The notes beneath the pieces are model-generated. The model ran no database searches and was not told where the DNA came from. It saw nothing but the letters and a program-made list of their open reading frames with translations. The position numbers were made by a program, and so were the translations under genes. From contig OX940861.1 of NCBI GenBank assembly GCA_954871525.1, forward strand, positions 41,305,201-41,369,200: a stretch of 64,000 bases of DNA. Direction: 5' to 3'. Positions 1-13,210 of this stretch are shown here, piece after piece; positions within the stretch are counted from its first letter, which is position 1; every line of letters starts with the position of its first letter. This DNA comes from Parietaria judaica. Taxonomy: Eukaryota; Streptophyta; Magnoliopsida; Rosales; Urticaceae.

Positions 1-2400
1 TATTGTTAATAGGGATTTAATAAAATGTGTGAGGTTTATTGTAGAAGAATATATAAATTTTGATCAAAATGGGCATTTGGCTAAATTATTTGTGTAAATT
101 TTGTGAATCTAACGTTCCCTTTCAATCGTTTGGGAAACATTGGTTGTGTTCTCGATCGAATGATGACTACAATTGTTTTTTGTTTCGAATTTATGAATCA
201 AATTTTGATTAAAGTTTCGTGTTTATAATTTTTTAGCTTGATTTCCCATTTTATAAACCATAACTACAATGTCATAATTTTATTTACATGTACATTTAAT
301 ATTGCTTTTCCAAAATTTATTTTCCTAATTATATATACAGTTACGGAATTACAATTATAGTAATCGTATATAAAGTTACGAAAATAAATTTATAATTATT
401 CTATACAGTTGCATAATTATAATTATTCTATAAAATTACGTAATTATAATTATATTATTTACATGTACTGATGTACATATATATAGTTATAATTATTCTA
501 TACAGTTACGAAATTATAATAATCGTATATAAAGTCACGGAAATAAATTTGTATATGACCTAGGCCTTAGGTATATAGATACAAGTAAAGCATTTTTTCT
601 CTAAATTATTACGAAATGTATGTCAATTATAAATTTAATTATATTCAATATTACGGAATGGTAAATATCACAATTACATAATATTAATTATAATTACAGA
701 TTAATAATATTCCAGCTATACAGTTCAGTTGTTTTGTAAAAATACATAAATTTTCACTATCACAGAATCGTATACAAAGTTACTTAAAAATTCGTAATTT
801 GTATTACTGTTTATTTATTTGAAGTTCATTATTTCTAGTAATTTTCAATTATTTACACAATAGTATAATCAATTCCCGAAACTGGTATTAGTATATACAT
901 ATACAACTTTTGTGATATTTACATAGTAGTAAAATCAATTCCCAAATCTGGTATTGGTATATACATATACAACTTCGTGATATTGGAATTGTTTCGAATT
1001 AGTGGAAAGAAAAACAAGCAGATACGATACAAAGATATGTTAATGAGTTTTTCAAACTTTATGATTCATGTGATATATCTTTGAACGATTTATTATATCT
1101 ACGTAAATACACTCAACAAGAATCACGCCGAAATATATGCCGTTCTTTGTAGTTCGAAAACGGAATAAGCTCAACCGACTGTCGGCGTTCAAACGAAGGC
1201 TTTCAATGGATCGATGTAGCAGCAAGTGTTGTTGTTGTTCTTGAGGGGATCATGTGATGTAGCCACAAAGGCTTTCAATAAGAGGAACTTTTGTTTTGAA
1301 AAAAAAAATCGTTGAAAATATTACGAATGATTTTGAATGGATTTTTTTAGAATTTTGTTATTTTTAGATTTTATTCCATTATAATCCTTTTTTAATTAAA
1401 AAAATATTTCGAAATATCCTATTAATTAGGTTATTCGAATAATTAAGCACATTTTATGTTTTTTTTTTCTTCTCATTAATTAGTTAGTCTGTTTAGCTAC
1501 ATTTAAGAGACATTTTTTTTTTAAATAAATCGAAAAAGATTTTAGGTAATTATAATTGATATTTGAATACCAAAGAAAAAAAGAATGAACGGTATATTAC
1601 TCCACAATTTAATTAATTGGCACTTTTAATTACTATAAAAAGATTTAGACATTTTATTAAAATTTTTTGCTTAAAATGAACATTTGACTCATTAACCTTA
1701 ATAAATAAAGATAGACAAACAAAAAAAAAATTAGAAAACAAATTTTAATTATATTATGTATTCTTCACAAATTTTTACCATTCATAATATGACCAACCAA
1801 ATAACCATTCATTTTACCAACGAGTAAATTGTCGAAAAAATAACCATTACACTTTATAATTGATGCTATTTCCGTCGAAACGCACCGATTGATAAACATA
1901 AGAGTAGAAATAATACTCGAATCGAAAATAAGAAAATACGCGGCTACTAAACCCTATTATATCCTTTCATTAAAAAAAAAAAAAAACCATATTATATATA
2001 TATATATATATATATTAAAATGCTCAATTTTATTAAAATAAATTGAAATAGTTGAAATCTTTTAAAAGAAGTCACATGTAGAATTTATGAAGAGGACTTG
2101 AAGCCTGCCTTCAATGATATATTTCCCTCAATTTAATATAATAGTCATGGCTCACGCATTCCCAGGACCTGATATCGAGAAGAAGAAAAGAAAAGAAAAT
2201 TATTCAGATTCCTCATGTTTGATTAATTATTAATAAATACCCACCACAAATTCAGAAGAGAAAAATTTCTCCATGTTTTTCCGGCTTCTGAGTTTCTTCT
2301 CCATTTCCGCATAGTTTCAAATTTCAAACTCAACTCCATAGTTGTTGTAGTGAAGAGCTTCGCTTGTTTCTTCCAGAATAAAAAAATAAAATAAAAATGG
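1..2400. other. AT-rich intergenic DNA with local direct repeats
   Basis: No coding region is supported. About 340-550 repeats a short AT-rich motif (ATTATAATTATTCTATA followed by cAGTTACG or similar) several times. A second direct repeat lies near 867-985, where a block containing CAATTCCC and GGTATT followed by TATACATATACAACTT occurs twice. A (TA)n tract lies near 1993-2016. These look like degenerate tandem duplications and give no hint of a coding element. Confidence 0.6.
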
Positions 2401-3712
2401 ATGAGGAAAAAGACAGCAGAAAATCTGGGTGTTGATGTATCAGTCAAAAGACAGGTAATACTTTACGGTCGTTTAGTTGCTTGGAAGTATGCCTAGATTC
2501 TCCAACACTCTTTGGGTCGTTTTCTTTGTCATTTGAATCCATTCTCTCTCCTCTCTCCCTCTCTCTCTCTAGCTGTGTATAAGCATGGAATGAAGTAAGT
2601 ATTTTTATAAACATTTGAACGAAGAAGAAGAAGGAGAATATACTGTGTGTATTTTCACTGACACGGTTGGAAAAAGAAATAAAGTTTCGAGCTTTGGAGA
2701 CTGCAATGAGGTTCTCAATACTTATCCTCTAACCATGGCTGTTTTACAGTCTTCTTCTTCTTCTTCTTGGATATTTTTGTTCTGTTTCAATGGCTTTGCA
2801 TGGCTGAGCTTCAATGGGGTCGGTCTTCTCAAGGGCATTTAATCAGGGACCACAAAGATTCAAGCTTTGGATTGATTCATTCACCTAATCATGTCGTATT
2901 TATTAAAACTTTTAATTCCCTTTGAAAAGCAAAAGCAGATAAACAAAACCCATTTGCGTTTTCTTTGACTCGCCTTTTGAAAGCTCGGAGCTTTCACTCT
3001 TGGATTGTTGTGGCCATAAATGCATCTTTGGTTGAGAGAATGGGGCAAAAGAAGCCACTTTTATTAACTATGTAGTGGGAAATTGCAACTTTTGATTTGA
3101 CTTGCTTGAGTGAGTGTCTGTGTCCCACATTTTCATCCTCTTTCTTTTTCACCACTTTTCTTCTTCTTCGTTCATTGGAGACATCATATCAATGTGAATG
3201 CCATGTTTGTTTTTTTACTGTTTCTTTTTTGTTGCTTAGCTCTGAATTTGATGTTGTATTACTATTGAGGACTTGACCCTTCACTAGCTCAAGACATGGT
3301 AAGTTCTTTTATTGTGTGTAATTTTTTTCTGTGATTTCTTTTTGGGGATTATGGATTAGATCTTGATTTGGTAAGCAAATCTTGGTTCACAAAGTTGGTG
3401 TTGATAATTTTTGTGTAGGGTTTTGTGTTTGAAAATGACTGGTAGCTGTGCATTCATGGATGTCTTTGTCATTATTATAAGCCTCACACTGCTCTTCCGA
3501 CTCCTGTATCTCATTAACCTGTCTCTCATCTTTATGCCTGAGATCTCGGCGACGATTTGTTTTCTTCGGATTTTTCCTTTCCGATCTCCCGCTCGCTGCG
3601 AATTTTGAGCGTCGGAAGAGTAAAAAGATTGAAGCTTGAATTGGATTTTTCAGGATTTTATGAGGCTCAGTAAGAATTTGGGTGAATAAAGCTGAAGCCT
3701 GTGATCGCAGAA
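2401..3712 (+). other. Probable promoter and 5' leader of the MIP1/DUF547 gene
   Basis: This stretch precedes the first coding ATG at 3713 and contains CT-rich runs (2545-2572, 3140-3175) and several possible GT and AG splice sites. The density of pyrimidine tracts is typical of a plant leader with one or more 5'UTR introns. No open frame here connects in phase to the coding exons. The transcription start cannot be placed from sequence alone. Confidence 0.4.
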
Positions 3713-6700
3713 ATGTGTGACTCGCTGGTTGTTCAAGCTTCCTTCAATCGGTAAGATTATAATCGGCGTAATTTTCCCACTAATTTTTGTCTTTTCGGTA
3801 TTTGGAATAAAGGGTTTTTGTTCCTTTTTGATGTACTACAATTTTACAGAAATGGTTCTTTGTGTGAATGTTCACCTTCTGGCCCGGTTTGTCCTTCGAA
3901 GCTGAGAAGTAATCCCGGTGATTTCGAGGTAATTAACAATGGGAAGTTCTTTTGGGTGATTCTAATGAAAGGGGTTTTGTAAGCTCTTTCGTTTGATCTT
4001 TCAGGTGAGAAATCGTGGAGGATGTTCTCCGAGGATGGGATCTTTCGGTAAAAGCAACGTGCCATTTCAAAACAGATTCCAACTCGAGCAGGATGTAAGT
4101 ATATTATCTCTGCATTGTATTCTCTTTGTTCATCTTCATCTATTTGATTTTTCTTTTTACGGTAGCTTAGTACCACCATGATCCTGCTTTAATTTTGTTT
4201 TAAACAAATTTTTACTATGCCGCCATGAGCATACTCGTCTCACATGTTATCGTTTTGTGTCAAGTAAAATCTGATCTCTGATAATCTATGAGACCTCTGC
4301 AATGTGTTACAGGCGTAACAATTAAATATTAGGAAGATGTTATAACGTTAATTGTCATTTAATTCATGTCTTAAGTCATTTGGTGTCTTATTAATGTCGG
4401 CCAGGTCCGGCCCATTAGGCGGCAATCCATCGGTCTATTTAAAAGACCTTATGCTAATGAGAAAAGTAGGCCGAGAACCTGTTTCGAGAACTGATTTTGG
4501 GCTGTAACACTAGGGTTTCATAAGACCACAAGCTTAATCAAAGCATTGATCACCGTGATTTGTGCTCATTGACGGCTGTTAATATTATGTAGGTACAAAA
4601 ATTACAACAGCAATTACTTGAAGAGATGGAGCTGCATACCGTTTTGGAGAATGCTATCGAAAAAGACGCTACCAAAATATCCAGCCCACTCGGCCTACCT
4701 CGCCATGTACGTTATTTTTCATATATTTTTTAGTAATATATGAAATTCTAATACATTACACAAGTTTTTATATATTGCTCTTTTTTCTTGTTGCCTTTAA
4801 ATTGTTTCTTCTTCTATATCGTTCACAGGCACAAGAACTCTTATCTAGTATTGAAGCATTGGAGGTCACCGTTTCGGGACTCGAACAAGAGATGGTATCT
4901 TTGCATTTTAAACTAAGTCAAGAGAGAAATGAGCGGAGACTCGCTGAATATCGTCTTAGAAATCTGTCTCCTCGGTTATCGTCTCCACGTTGCACCAATG
5001 TCACGAGTTTCCAGGTACTGCCACTATCACACCCTATTGAATCATATAGTTTTCTGATAGATCCCGATACACAAACGCAAACCAGATCAACGGAATTCAA
5101 CAATGTGTTGAATCCTAGAAACTTTATCCCAATTCCAATTACTACGAAATCGCGTCTTTCCTTTTAGTGTAAGACGAACTCTCCGATGATGTCTTGGAGG
5201 TGCAAATCGATCAAACAAAACGCGTCTGACGGCTGTCCAATGTGACACTTATATGGCTTGCCTAATCCTGATTAGGCTTATTATAATTACCCAAAATAAA
5301 GTCGACAACAATTAAATGTAAGAAGATAAAGAACTTGAATTAAAGCCTCGATTTCCCTATTTGCCCCTCCCTCTACACCGATACATGCACCCAAAAGAAG
5401 AAAAAGAAAAATGAGCAGAAAAAGCTACCAGACCGTCAGTAAGTCCATCTATTGGGATTTTACTAATATGTCCTCATATGTGGCTAAAAACTTAATTAGC
5501 ATTAGTTCTTAATTATACATGTCTTTAATGTTCTTCATCTTGTGCAATTTTTTCCTTTCACTGTACAGGTTTCACCATCTTCAAAGTGTTCGAAGAAATT
5601 GACTGCAGAAATGTTTGAAGCTAACACATATGACGAAGTGAAAGATCGAGAATCCGAACTTAGTGGAGAATCATCATCTATGCGATCAGAAATGGAGGTA
5701 TTCTTTGTTGCAAGTTTGCATTCCGTTTACAAATGGTACTTTGCGGTTTCAGTATGCGAGTAGAAAAGTTCTAATGATTTGAAAAATCTTGGACATGAAA
5801 TTCGTTTTTGTCTGTTGAATCTGAACTGTCCATGACGAAGATGATTAAGTTTTACTATTATGTTACAATCAGTGAAACCAAAATCAATCAAAATAGGCAC
5901 AATATAGAGTTAAGGTCAAATTTTTTATTTACTATTTTAGGGTTAAGAATCTATAATGCTTGATTTCGTTTTAATAATTAAGAATATAAAAGTAATTATC
6001 TAGATTCAGAAGCCGAAATTGATTGTTTTAGTGTTTGTGTTGCAACCTATTAGAACGAGGAGGACTCGGTTTCTAGATGCAATGATACGAGAATCTCCAC
6101 TACAACGACGGACTCTGAATCGTGTCGTTCGGCTGAGTTCCGAAAGTTTCTTCCGAAAGAAATGCAGCCAAGTGGGCTGTGGGACAACCCTAATCAACTC
6201 TCGGAAGAGATGGTCCGATGCATGAAAAACATCTTCATGTCTCTGGCCGATTATGCCACATCCCCGAAACCGGACGTGCAGGAGAATAGTTTGCCACTGT
6301 CGCCGCGTGGTCACCTCTCGTATTCGTCATGGTGGTCGTCAGAGCGATCGGTGATGTCATCGTGGGTCAGCAGCCCGCAGGTTGACGTCAGAAGTAACTC
6401 CGAAGTGTTGGCCAACGAGAATGTGTGTGATCCGTACCGAGTTCGGGGGAAGCTTAGCTGGGCGGATTGCGGAAATTATAGTTTGGCCACGGAAGTTTCG
6501 TGGATGTCAGTTGGGAAAAAGCAATTAGATTATGCAGCTGAAGCTCTTCGAAACTTCAGGTACGAGTCTCGTCTGACCGTTTCTCATTGACTTTTGCACT
6601 CCTTTGTTTTCCCAAATCTTGTGACAATGTTCTTTGTTTTGTTTGTTTTGTTTTGTTTTCGAGCATACTAACGGATATCGAGCATATTGACTTCCATTTT

Positions 6701-8265
6701 TACGTACTTATTTCACGTTTCTCTTGTTCTTTTGGGAGCGTAGAGCACTTGTCGAGCAGCTTGCGAAAGTAAACCCGATTCATCTGAACTGCAATGAGAG
6801 GCTCGCCTTTTGGATTAACTTATACAATGCGCTAATTATGCATGTAAGTTACTTTACACTCTAAATTTATCAGTAATAGAGAAATACGCTTGAGGCTCGA
6901 ACGACCTGTGGAATGATCATGATTTTGTGTATCATGCGATTGTGGACAGGCATATTTGGCGTACGGAGTCCCGAGAAACGACTTAAAGCTCTTCTCTTTG
7001 ATGCAAAAGGTTATTCACTCGCTTTGCTATTCTTTTTTCTCGGTGTCTAAATATCTCGAGTCGTGATTAGCAGTCATCAGTTGATTCATTTCGTGTTCCG
7101 AACTATATTAAGGTCTCGGAATTGGACTCTTTGTGAGAAGTGTATACTAGTTTTTGTCTTTTGTGCTTCTCTCTTGTCGGGGCCACACATATTCTTATTA
7201 CGTGATGGATCAGTTTATAAAATCCACGTGCTGCATTTGATGACAGTGCTGTTGAATAGATTCATAATCCAGGATTACACTTTATTCGCGGTTCTTGGTC
7301 ATATTTCAGGCCGCCTACACGGTCGGAGGGCATTCGTTCAGTGCAGCCGCAATAGAATATGGAATTCTGAAGATGAAGCCACCGGTCCATAGACCACAAA
7401 TTGTACGTTTTGGGGTCAAAATCTATTACTCGCTCGCATTGTTCTTTCTCTGTTCTAATCATACTTAAACCACAAAATCGCAGGCGTTGCTTCTCGCCCT
7501 TCACAAGCTGAAGCTCTCCGAGGAGCAGCGGAAATCTGCAATCGGTGTCCATGAGCCTCTCGTCACTTTCGCTTTAAGCTGTGGAATGTACTCGTCACCC
7601 GCGGTACCGCCAAAACTCATTTTATGCTTATTAAAATGGTTAATTTTTTCCGTTTCCTCGAGCATGATTGGTAGCTTTAGCTCTAAGGCCTTGCTTGGAA
7701 ATCAATTTTAAAAAAAAAAGTTTCTGAATCGAAAAAAGAGATGAACATTTTTTTGTTTGTTTAAAACTTCGGGATAAGGAAAAAAAAAACCTTTGTAGAA
7801 AAAATTATATTAGAACATCAAGATTTCTTTCAACGGATTTAGAATTTTTTATTTTTTCACACTTTTAAGCTCCCAAAAAGATCTAAGTTACAAAGACGGC
7901 AAAAAGCCCATAACTGCCTTAATAATACTTTGAATAAACAGGTGAAGATCTACACGGCAGGTAACGTGCGGGAAGAGCTCGAAGGGGCTCAGCGGGATTT
8001 CATCCGAGCCTCCGTGGGAGTGAGCGCCAAAGGCAAGCTTCTGGTTCCGAAGATGCTGCACTGCTTTGCGAAGAGCTTTGTGGACGACGCCAAGCTGGGG
8101 GTTTGGATGTCGCGTTACCTTCCGCCCCGCCAGGCCACCTTCGTCGAGCATTGCATGGCGCAGAGGCGCCACCGCCACGGCCTCCTCGGCACGCGCAACT
8201 GCGGCTTCCTCCCCTTCGACTCGCGCTTCCGCTATCTTTTCCTTCCCGACAATGCCCCTCTCTGA
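3713..8265 (+). CDS. Ternary complex factor MIP1 leucine-zipper / DUF547 protein
   Basis: Twelve exons read in phase: 3713-3750, 3850-3928, 4005-4094, 4593-4706, 4829-5014, 5569-5697, 6054-6559, 6744-6843, 6950-7009, 7310-7402, 7484-7603, 7942-8265, giving 612 aa. The start MCDSLVV was chosen because it joins in frame to exon 2 through a clean GT-AG intron. Residues about 66-150 form a coiled coil (VQKLQQQLLEEMELHTVLE, then a second heptad block), matching the Lzipper-MIP1 domain. Residues about 365-500 match DUF547 (LNCNERLAFWINLYNALIMH; YTVGGHSFSAAAIEYGIL). The C-terminal motif GFLPFDSRFRYLF is typical of the family. A polar, serine-rich linker (TDSESCRSAEF) joins the two domains. Family members are plant-specific and their biochemical role is poorly known; the name comes from an Antirrhinum MADS-interacting protein. 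All exons are open, so the gene looks intact. Confidence 0.9.
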
Positions 8266-8810
8266 TGGGGCTTTGAGGAGGCCGGCCGTGGGTCGGTTAT
8301 GGTCTTTTGCCTCGTAGACCGGTGTTGTACATGTTCGTGTAAAACGTTTGTACTGGTTTTGCTTAGTGTTTTTTCTTTTCATTTTTCTTATGTGGAATAA
8401 GAGTTCAAATAACCGGCGAGACAGGTTTTGTGATTATCAATTTCGCATTTGTTCTACGGGAAAATTTCTCGCTATTTATTGTGTAATTGGGGGTAATACT
8501 CCCTATTTTAAACTTTAGTGCAGTTTGCCTCTTAAATTTTAATATCTAGCCCGAAGTTTATTTTTTGTCAATTAATTATAGAAAATTAAAATATACGAGA
8601 TTTCGTAAAGCAATCAACAATTTTAAAAATGGAATGATGTATTGAATCCATTATCAATGGATTAACCACTTGTATATTCTATAACCAAATAATTACTACT
8701 AATAATCTCTTAAAAAAAAATACTACTTACAAGTTATAATGGTACTTTAGATTGTGTGTTAGGTGCAAACACTAGAGACCAAAGTCAAGTAAATTTATAC
8801 TTGTCAAATA
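8266..8810. other. 3' flank of MIP1/DUF547 gene and AT-rich intergenic DNA
   Basis: The first 150 bases are a likely 3'UTR (TTTGTACTGG, then T-rich sequence and AATAAGAG near 8397). After about 8480 the sequence is AT-rich with no open frame of note. Confidence 0.4.
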
Positions 8811-9435
8811 ACAGGGTGTTTAGATGCAACAGGTCGGTTAACCTATTATTATTTTTTTCTCACTATTTGGTATCCTTAATCTAATTCCGGTTAGTCATGT
8901 TTTAATAACCTTAACTTGTTTTTAAAAACAGGTTAACCTAATTTCCGGTTATCAAATTATGATTAACTTGTTTAATAACCTTAACTTGTTTTTTATTACT
9001 ATAACATTTAACACATTTTATCGCAACAATAAAACATATCGGTCCAAAATAAATGGCAAATAAAACAACTCATTCCAAAAAATAAAAAAATAAAAAAAAT
9101 ACCGGTCCATTATAGTATAAACATAAACCCAAAAAGTACAACAATTATAAAAATAAAAGAAAGAGGAGAAAAAGTCTAGGAGGCTTTGAGGGAAAAGACA
9201 CGTAACCCTACTTAATTTAATTCTAAAATATTTAAATAAAAAATAAATATTAATACCGGTTACAAAAATAACCTGTTTTGAAAATTAAATAACTTGTAAC
9301 CTTATCATATTTGAAACCGGATATGGTTAACCTTAACCCGTTTTCAAAAGAATTCGATTACGGTTATTTTAAACTGGGTAATTTTCGGTTACGGTTTCAA
9401 AATTTGGTTACCGATTTTTCCGCACAACCCTAGTT
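8811..9435. repeat. Candidate hAT-like MITE or degenerate repeat rich in GGTTAACC motifs
   Basis: The left edge reads AGGGTGTTTAG then GGTCGGTTAACC, and the reverse complement of the right edge reads TAGGGTTGTGCGG then TCGGTAACC. These are similar but imperfect inverted ends. The interior has repeated AATAACCTTAACTTGTTTT and GGTTAACC/GGTTACGG motifs that could fold on themselves. No convincing target-site duplication was found, so the class is a guess. Confidence 0.35.
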
Positions 9436-9592
9436 TAAACATTATGTTTTTGGAACACTTTAAGAGGCCTTCACGCAAGGCCTGACTTCGGGATGTCATA
9501 ACTCTTGACTCGAATGTCTTATTTGAGTGTTTGGCATCTCAAATAGCTACAAGTAAATGGGATTTGCCTATCTTGATTCCAACTTCTACGAC

Positions 9593-10830
9593 CTAGAGAT
9601 GCATTTTTTGTGGTTCGACGTGTTTTAACTTTGTGCGCGTTATTTGGTTCACTTTGTCCCTCTCAAGTAGACCTCTATTATGCAAAATCTTCAAGCCTTT
9701 CTCACTGACGTGCCTCAATCTCTGATGCCAGAGATTTGCCTTGTCATTTGAGCTTGAAGTAGGGCAGGCAGAGTTCTTCTTAGCAATACTGCCCTCGAGA
9801 AAATAAATCACATTGTATCTGTAGGCCTTTAGATACACCATAGCTCCCTTAGTTACCTTAGAGCCTCCCGGAATTGACTTCCATTGATAACCTGCTTGTC
9901 TCTTAAGTCCGGGAACATACCTCACATCTTCAAGCTTCCTGTAGGTCCCATCTTTAAGCTTTAGGGTGAGTGATCCCTTCCCTTGCACTTGGCAGATCTC
10001 CTCGGTCCCAGTCGCCACATTTCCCCCATTTGGGGTGTCCTTGAAAGTGTCAAACCATCCCTTGACATGGCACATGTAAAATGAGCCACCAGTGTCAAGT
10101 ATCCAAGCATCCCTCATGTTCTCGGGGACAGAAACACGCAGGACCTCTGCACTTTCATAGACATCTTGGCTGTGAGAGACATTTGCAGAGTCCTCCATGT
10201 TGTTCTGTCTCTTTTGAAAACCCTTGAACATCTTCTTCTCTGGGCAGTCTCTCTTGAAGTGTCCTTCCTTGTGACAATTGAAGCACTTCAAGCCTACCTT
10301 TCCCCAGGACTTTGACCTCGACTGTGGCCTGCTTCCATAGCTCTTCCTAGTATGTTGTCTGCCTCTTGTCACTACGCCTTCTCCATGATCTGGCTTGACA
10401 TTGGCTTTCTTATTAGCTTTGAGTAGATTGCCTCTATAACTTGATTCATACTGAGAGTCTCCATTCCTAGAACTAGGATGTCATAGAGATCCGGGAGAGA
10501 CCCTAAAAGCAAGAGGGCCTTGTCTTCTTCTTCAATCTTGACTTCACAGTTTTCTAAGCCCAAGATGATCCTCTTGAAATCATCATAGTGATCTTCAAAA
10601 GTTTTCCCGTGTGGCATCTTGAAAGAATACAACCTCTTATTGAGAACCAGTCTGCTTGATAGGCTTTTCTTCGAATAAAGCTCATCAAGCTTCTCTCAAA
10701 TTCCATGGGCAGTCTTCTCGTGTGAGATTTCCCTTAGAACCCTGTCATATAGGCTCAGTACTAGTGCACTATGTGCCCGAGAGAAGATGTCTTTCTTATT
10801 TTCTGTAGAGGAGAAGGTTGGCAAATCCTT
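9593..10830 (-). pseudogene. Ty1/copia retrotransposon gag-protease remnant (antisense, truncated)
   Basis: Read on the minus strand, 10830 to about 10632 gives the middle of a copia gag (RAHSALVLSLYDRVLREIS), followed by KMPHGKTFEDHYDDFKRI and the LLLGSLP motif. A zinc knuckle CFNCHKEGHFKRDC (CX2CX4HX4C) follows near 10275. A retroviral-type aspartic protease active-site motif DTGGSFYMC lies near 10080, where most family members have D-S/T-G-A. A GAG-pre-integrase segment (LWHQRLRHVSEKGLKIL) ends the fragment near 9640. The frame is broken: a TGA near 10697 stands where related gags have a conserved Trp (HGI-stop-ERL), and a second stop separates the gag and knuckle parts. Integrase, RT and RNase H are absent. 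The gag N-terminus is cut off at 10831 by an LTR insertion. It is a dead element. Confidence 0.85.
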
Positions 10831-10831
10831 C

Positions 10832-10843
10832 TGTAATGCCCTT

Positions 10844-10895
<52 letters not shown>

Positions 10896-12867
10896 TGTCA
10901 GAGAATGGTTCGAAACCCACCCTTTCTTCTGCCTCTTTTTTTTTTCCTTTCTTTCCTTATTCTCCTCCCGTAACTCTCTCTCTCTCTCTTTCTATTTCTT
11001 CTCTCCTCCCTCAATTGTTCAAAGCATCATAACTCCGTCACCGGAGCTCCGACCAACGAAATTTTGGTGCCGCCGGAAAGCTCTCGAGAAGGCGAACATG
11101 TTGATGGGCGGATGACGACCTGAAGTGGTGGTGTTTGGCCGGAATATTCGCCGGAAGGTGCGGGTTTAAAACTCTAGATCTTTTTAATTTCGGTTTGATT
11201 TTGAGAAATCTAACACCTGAATCATGTTCACGAAGCTTATTAGAGTCCGTTGGAGGTACCACCTCGCCGTTGCCGTAGCCGCCGGCCGCCATCATCATTT
11301 TCCGATCTCGAAATTTATTGAGGGGTTTTGAAGCCCTCGTCGAGGAGATCGAAAGCCCTCGATCGGAATTGTCATCGGACTCTCGGTAAGCCCGAATTTC
11401 CTTGCCCTAGTTTCTGATTGTAGATGATCAAATTAGGTGTGTTCTAGGCCTTGATTGATGAAATTGACTTCGCCATTGTGTTTAGAACAGTCGAATTAAG
11501 CTAGGGGAAGTGTTAAATTGTTGAATTGATGCCCGTTTTACTGCCTCGTTTTGCGTGCCCAATGGGAATTCGGCCCGGATTAAATTTTAGTGTATCGGGT
11601 TTTCAATTGACAATTTGAATTCCAATCTTAGTTACATTTGACTTATGGATGGTATCGGTGTTATAGTTGGCGCAGATAGTCGTCCCGTGGTCGCCTCGAA
11701 GACCGTGCTGCCCGAACCACCCATTTTGAATAGTTCAACAGATCCCGAAGTCTCTGATCATTGATCTCAGGGCCATGACGAACCCACATCTTCGACTAAC
11801 TAGTCGATCGATCAAAGTTTCCACAATTGGAGGTAGGGGCTATTACCTTTTCTCGCTATTTAAAATGAACGTAGAAACCAACGATTAAATAAAGATCGAA
11901 CCGGATAGGTTATTTTAATTAATGAAATGTTATTTTAATTGATGAATAAAAGTTAAGTTTGGAGATTGTCGTCGCTTGATAGCGAGGCTGGACACCAGGT
12001 ATTGTTGCATCGGTTCGATGCTCGTTATTATATTATATATATATGGTTACGTCAGGATGACGTGTGATGATATGGTACCCGCTTCGTGCGGATGGTGATT
12101 ATTATGATATGGTACCCACTTTGGGCGGATGAGCTGCTGACGAGCAGCTGTCTACTGCGCAGTAGGCCGGATATGGTTACGGTTAGGGACTTCTAGTCCA
12201 CATGTGCTCGTGCCTTGAGGACTCGATGGGATATAGTGGAGTAAAGGCGCGAGCTGACTTGGCATGGACCACCGAAATGATTTGACTTTTGTGGAGAATG
12301 TTTATTAATTTATTTCATTGTTGAAAATGGTTAAAATGATAATAAAATGATTTTATGATAACGTTTAATTTATTTAATTGGAATTTGATTAATAAAGGTT
12401 CGGTAAAGAGAATTGGTAATAGATTCCCTACTGAGCGTGTGGTGCTCACCCCTTCCATATACATCTTTTCCTTCCAGTTACATGTGATGCTCAGTGTCAG
12501 ATCCCAGACGAGGATTAGTCGATTTGGGAAGGTCCACGTGTTGATTTTGGCTACCCGTATCTAGTGATCGTCGAGGTGAATTCTGTGTTTGTGTCGATCT
12601 TTTATCTAGGACATGTAATGGGATTAAATGAGGGATGTTTGTGATGGTGGTACTTTGTAATTGTCGTTTTATGGTGTTGTATAAACTGTGGTCGTTGATG
12701 TTTGTATTGTCGTTTTAAGTCCCATGGGCAGGAACTATGTGTTTATCGATGTGGATGTTGAATATTCAACGGTGTCATTTATTTTGATGATGTGTCATTG
12801 ACCGGTCAAAGTTTGAAAAGTCGTTGTTTTTGTTTTATTCTACTAACCCCCATTTAGGGGCGTTACA
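10832..12867 (+). mobile_element. Ty3/gypsy-type long terminal repeat (2.0 kb) inserted in the copia fragment
   Basis: The left end is TGTAATGCCC and the right end is GGGGCGTTACA, the TG...CA inverted ends of an LTR. The ends resemble chromovirus LTRs that begin TGTAACGCCCC. A primer-binding site follows six bases later. The left junction lies inside the gag frame of the antisense copia fragment, so this is a nested insertion. A (TA)n tract sits just inside the left end (about 10850-10888). Short direct repeats (ATATGGTACCC twice near 12070-12120) occur in the right half. The Ty3/gypsy assignment rests on terminus and PBS style and is inference. Confidence 0.75.
10850..10888. repeat. (TA)n microsatellite
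   Basis: Uninterrupted alternating T and A just inside the left end of the LTR. Confidence 0.95.
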
Positions 12868-12873
12868 GTTTGG

Positions 12874-12890
12874 TGGTATCAGAGCCTAGG
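12874..12890 (+). other. tRNA-Met primer-binding site of the LTR retrotransposon
   Basis: TGGTATCAGAGC is complementary to the 3' end of initiator tRNA-Met, the usual primer of plant LTR retrotransposons. It starts six bases after the LTR terminus, which confirms that the LTR is a 5' copy with some internal sequence and not a simple solo LTR. Confidence 0.85.
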
Positions 12891-13210
12891 TTACGGCACC
12901 TGGGGTACAACACCATAAATTTATTTATTTTCTTCAAGTGTTTTGGTCGTGTTTTATTTTGTATCACCATCCTTACTCCTGACATTTTAAATCTGTTTAC
13001 AGTCGATCAACATGGTCCGGAATTCCCGAAATACCCCTGATACACGTCCCCCGTTCGATTTTGATCGAACCCGGCGAGCATGCAATGGGTCTACGACGAG
13101 CTCTCTCGCCTCAGTGAACTCGGAGGAAGCTGGCGACTGGAGTCCTTCACCTGGACGCGCGAGAGTCCTCCTCTGACACCACCACCTGAGGTACGAACTC
13201 TGGTTCTCTT
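12891..13210 (+). pseudogene. Internal region start of the gypsy-type element, truncated
   Basis: After the primer-binding site an ATG at 13011 opens a short frame (MVRNSRNTPDTRPP) that stops within about 60 codons. From about 13080 another frame reads MQWVYDELSRLSELGGSW and ends PPPE before a GTACGA that could serve as a splice donor. No gag, protease, RT or integrase motif was found, and no 3' LTR is visible downstream. The element is therefore 3'-truncated, possibly with a foreign piece joined at 13060-13190. Confidence 0.45.

Noticed and set aside
11038..11298. Minus-strand 86-codon frame inside the LTR
   Set aside because: It lies within a non-coding LTR and has no recognisable domain.
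12874..12885. TGGTATCAGAGC as part of a tRNA gene
   Set aside because: Only the 12-base primer-binding complement is present beside an LTR end; no cloverleaf surrounds it.
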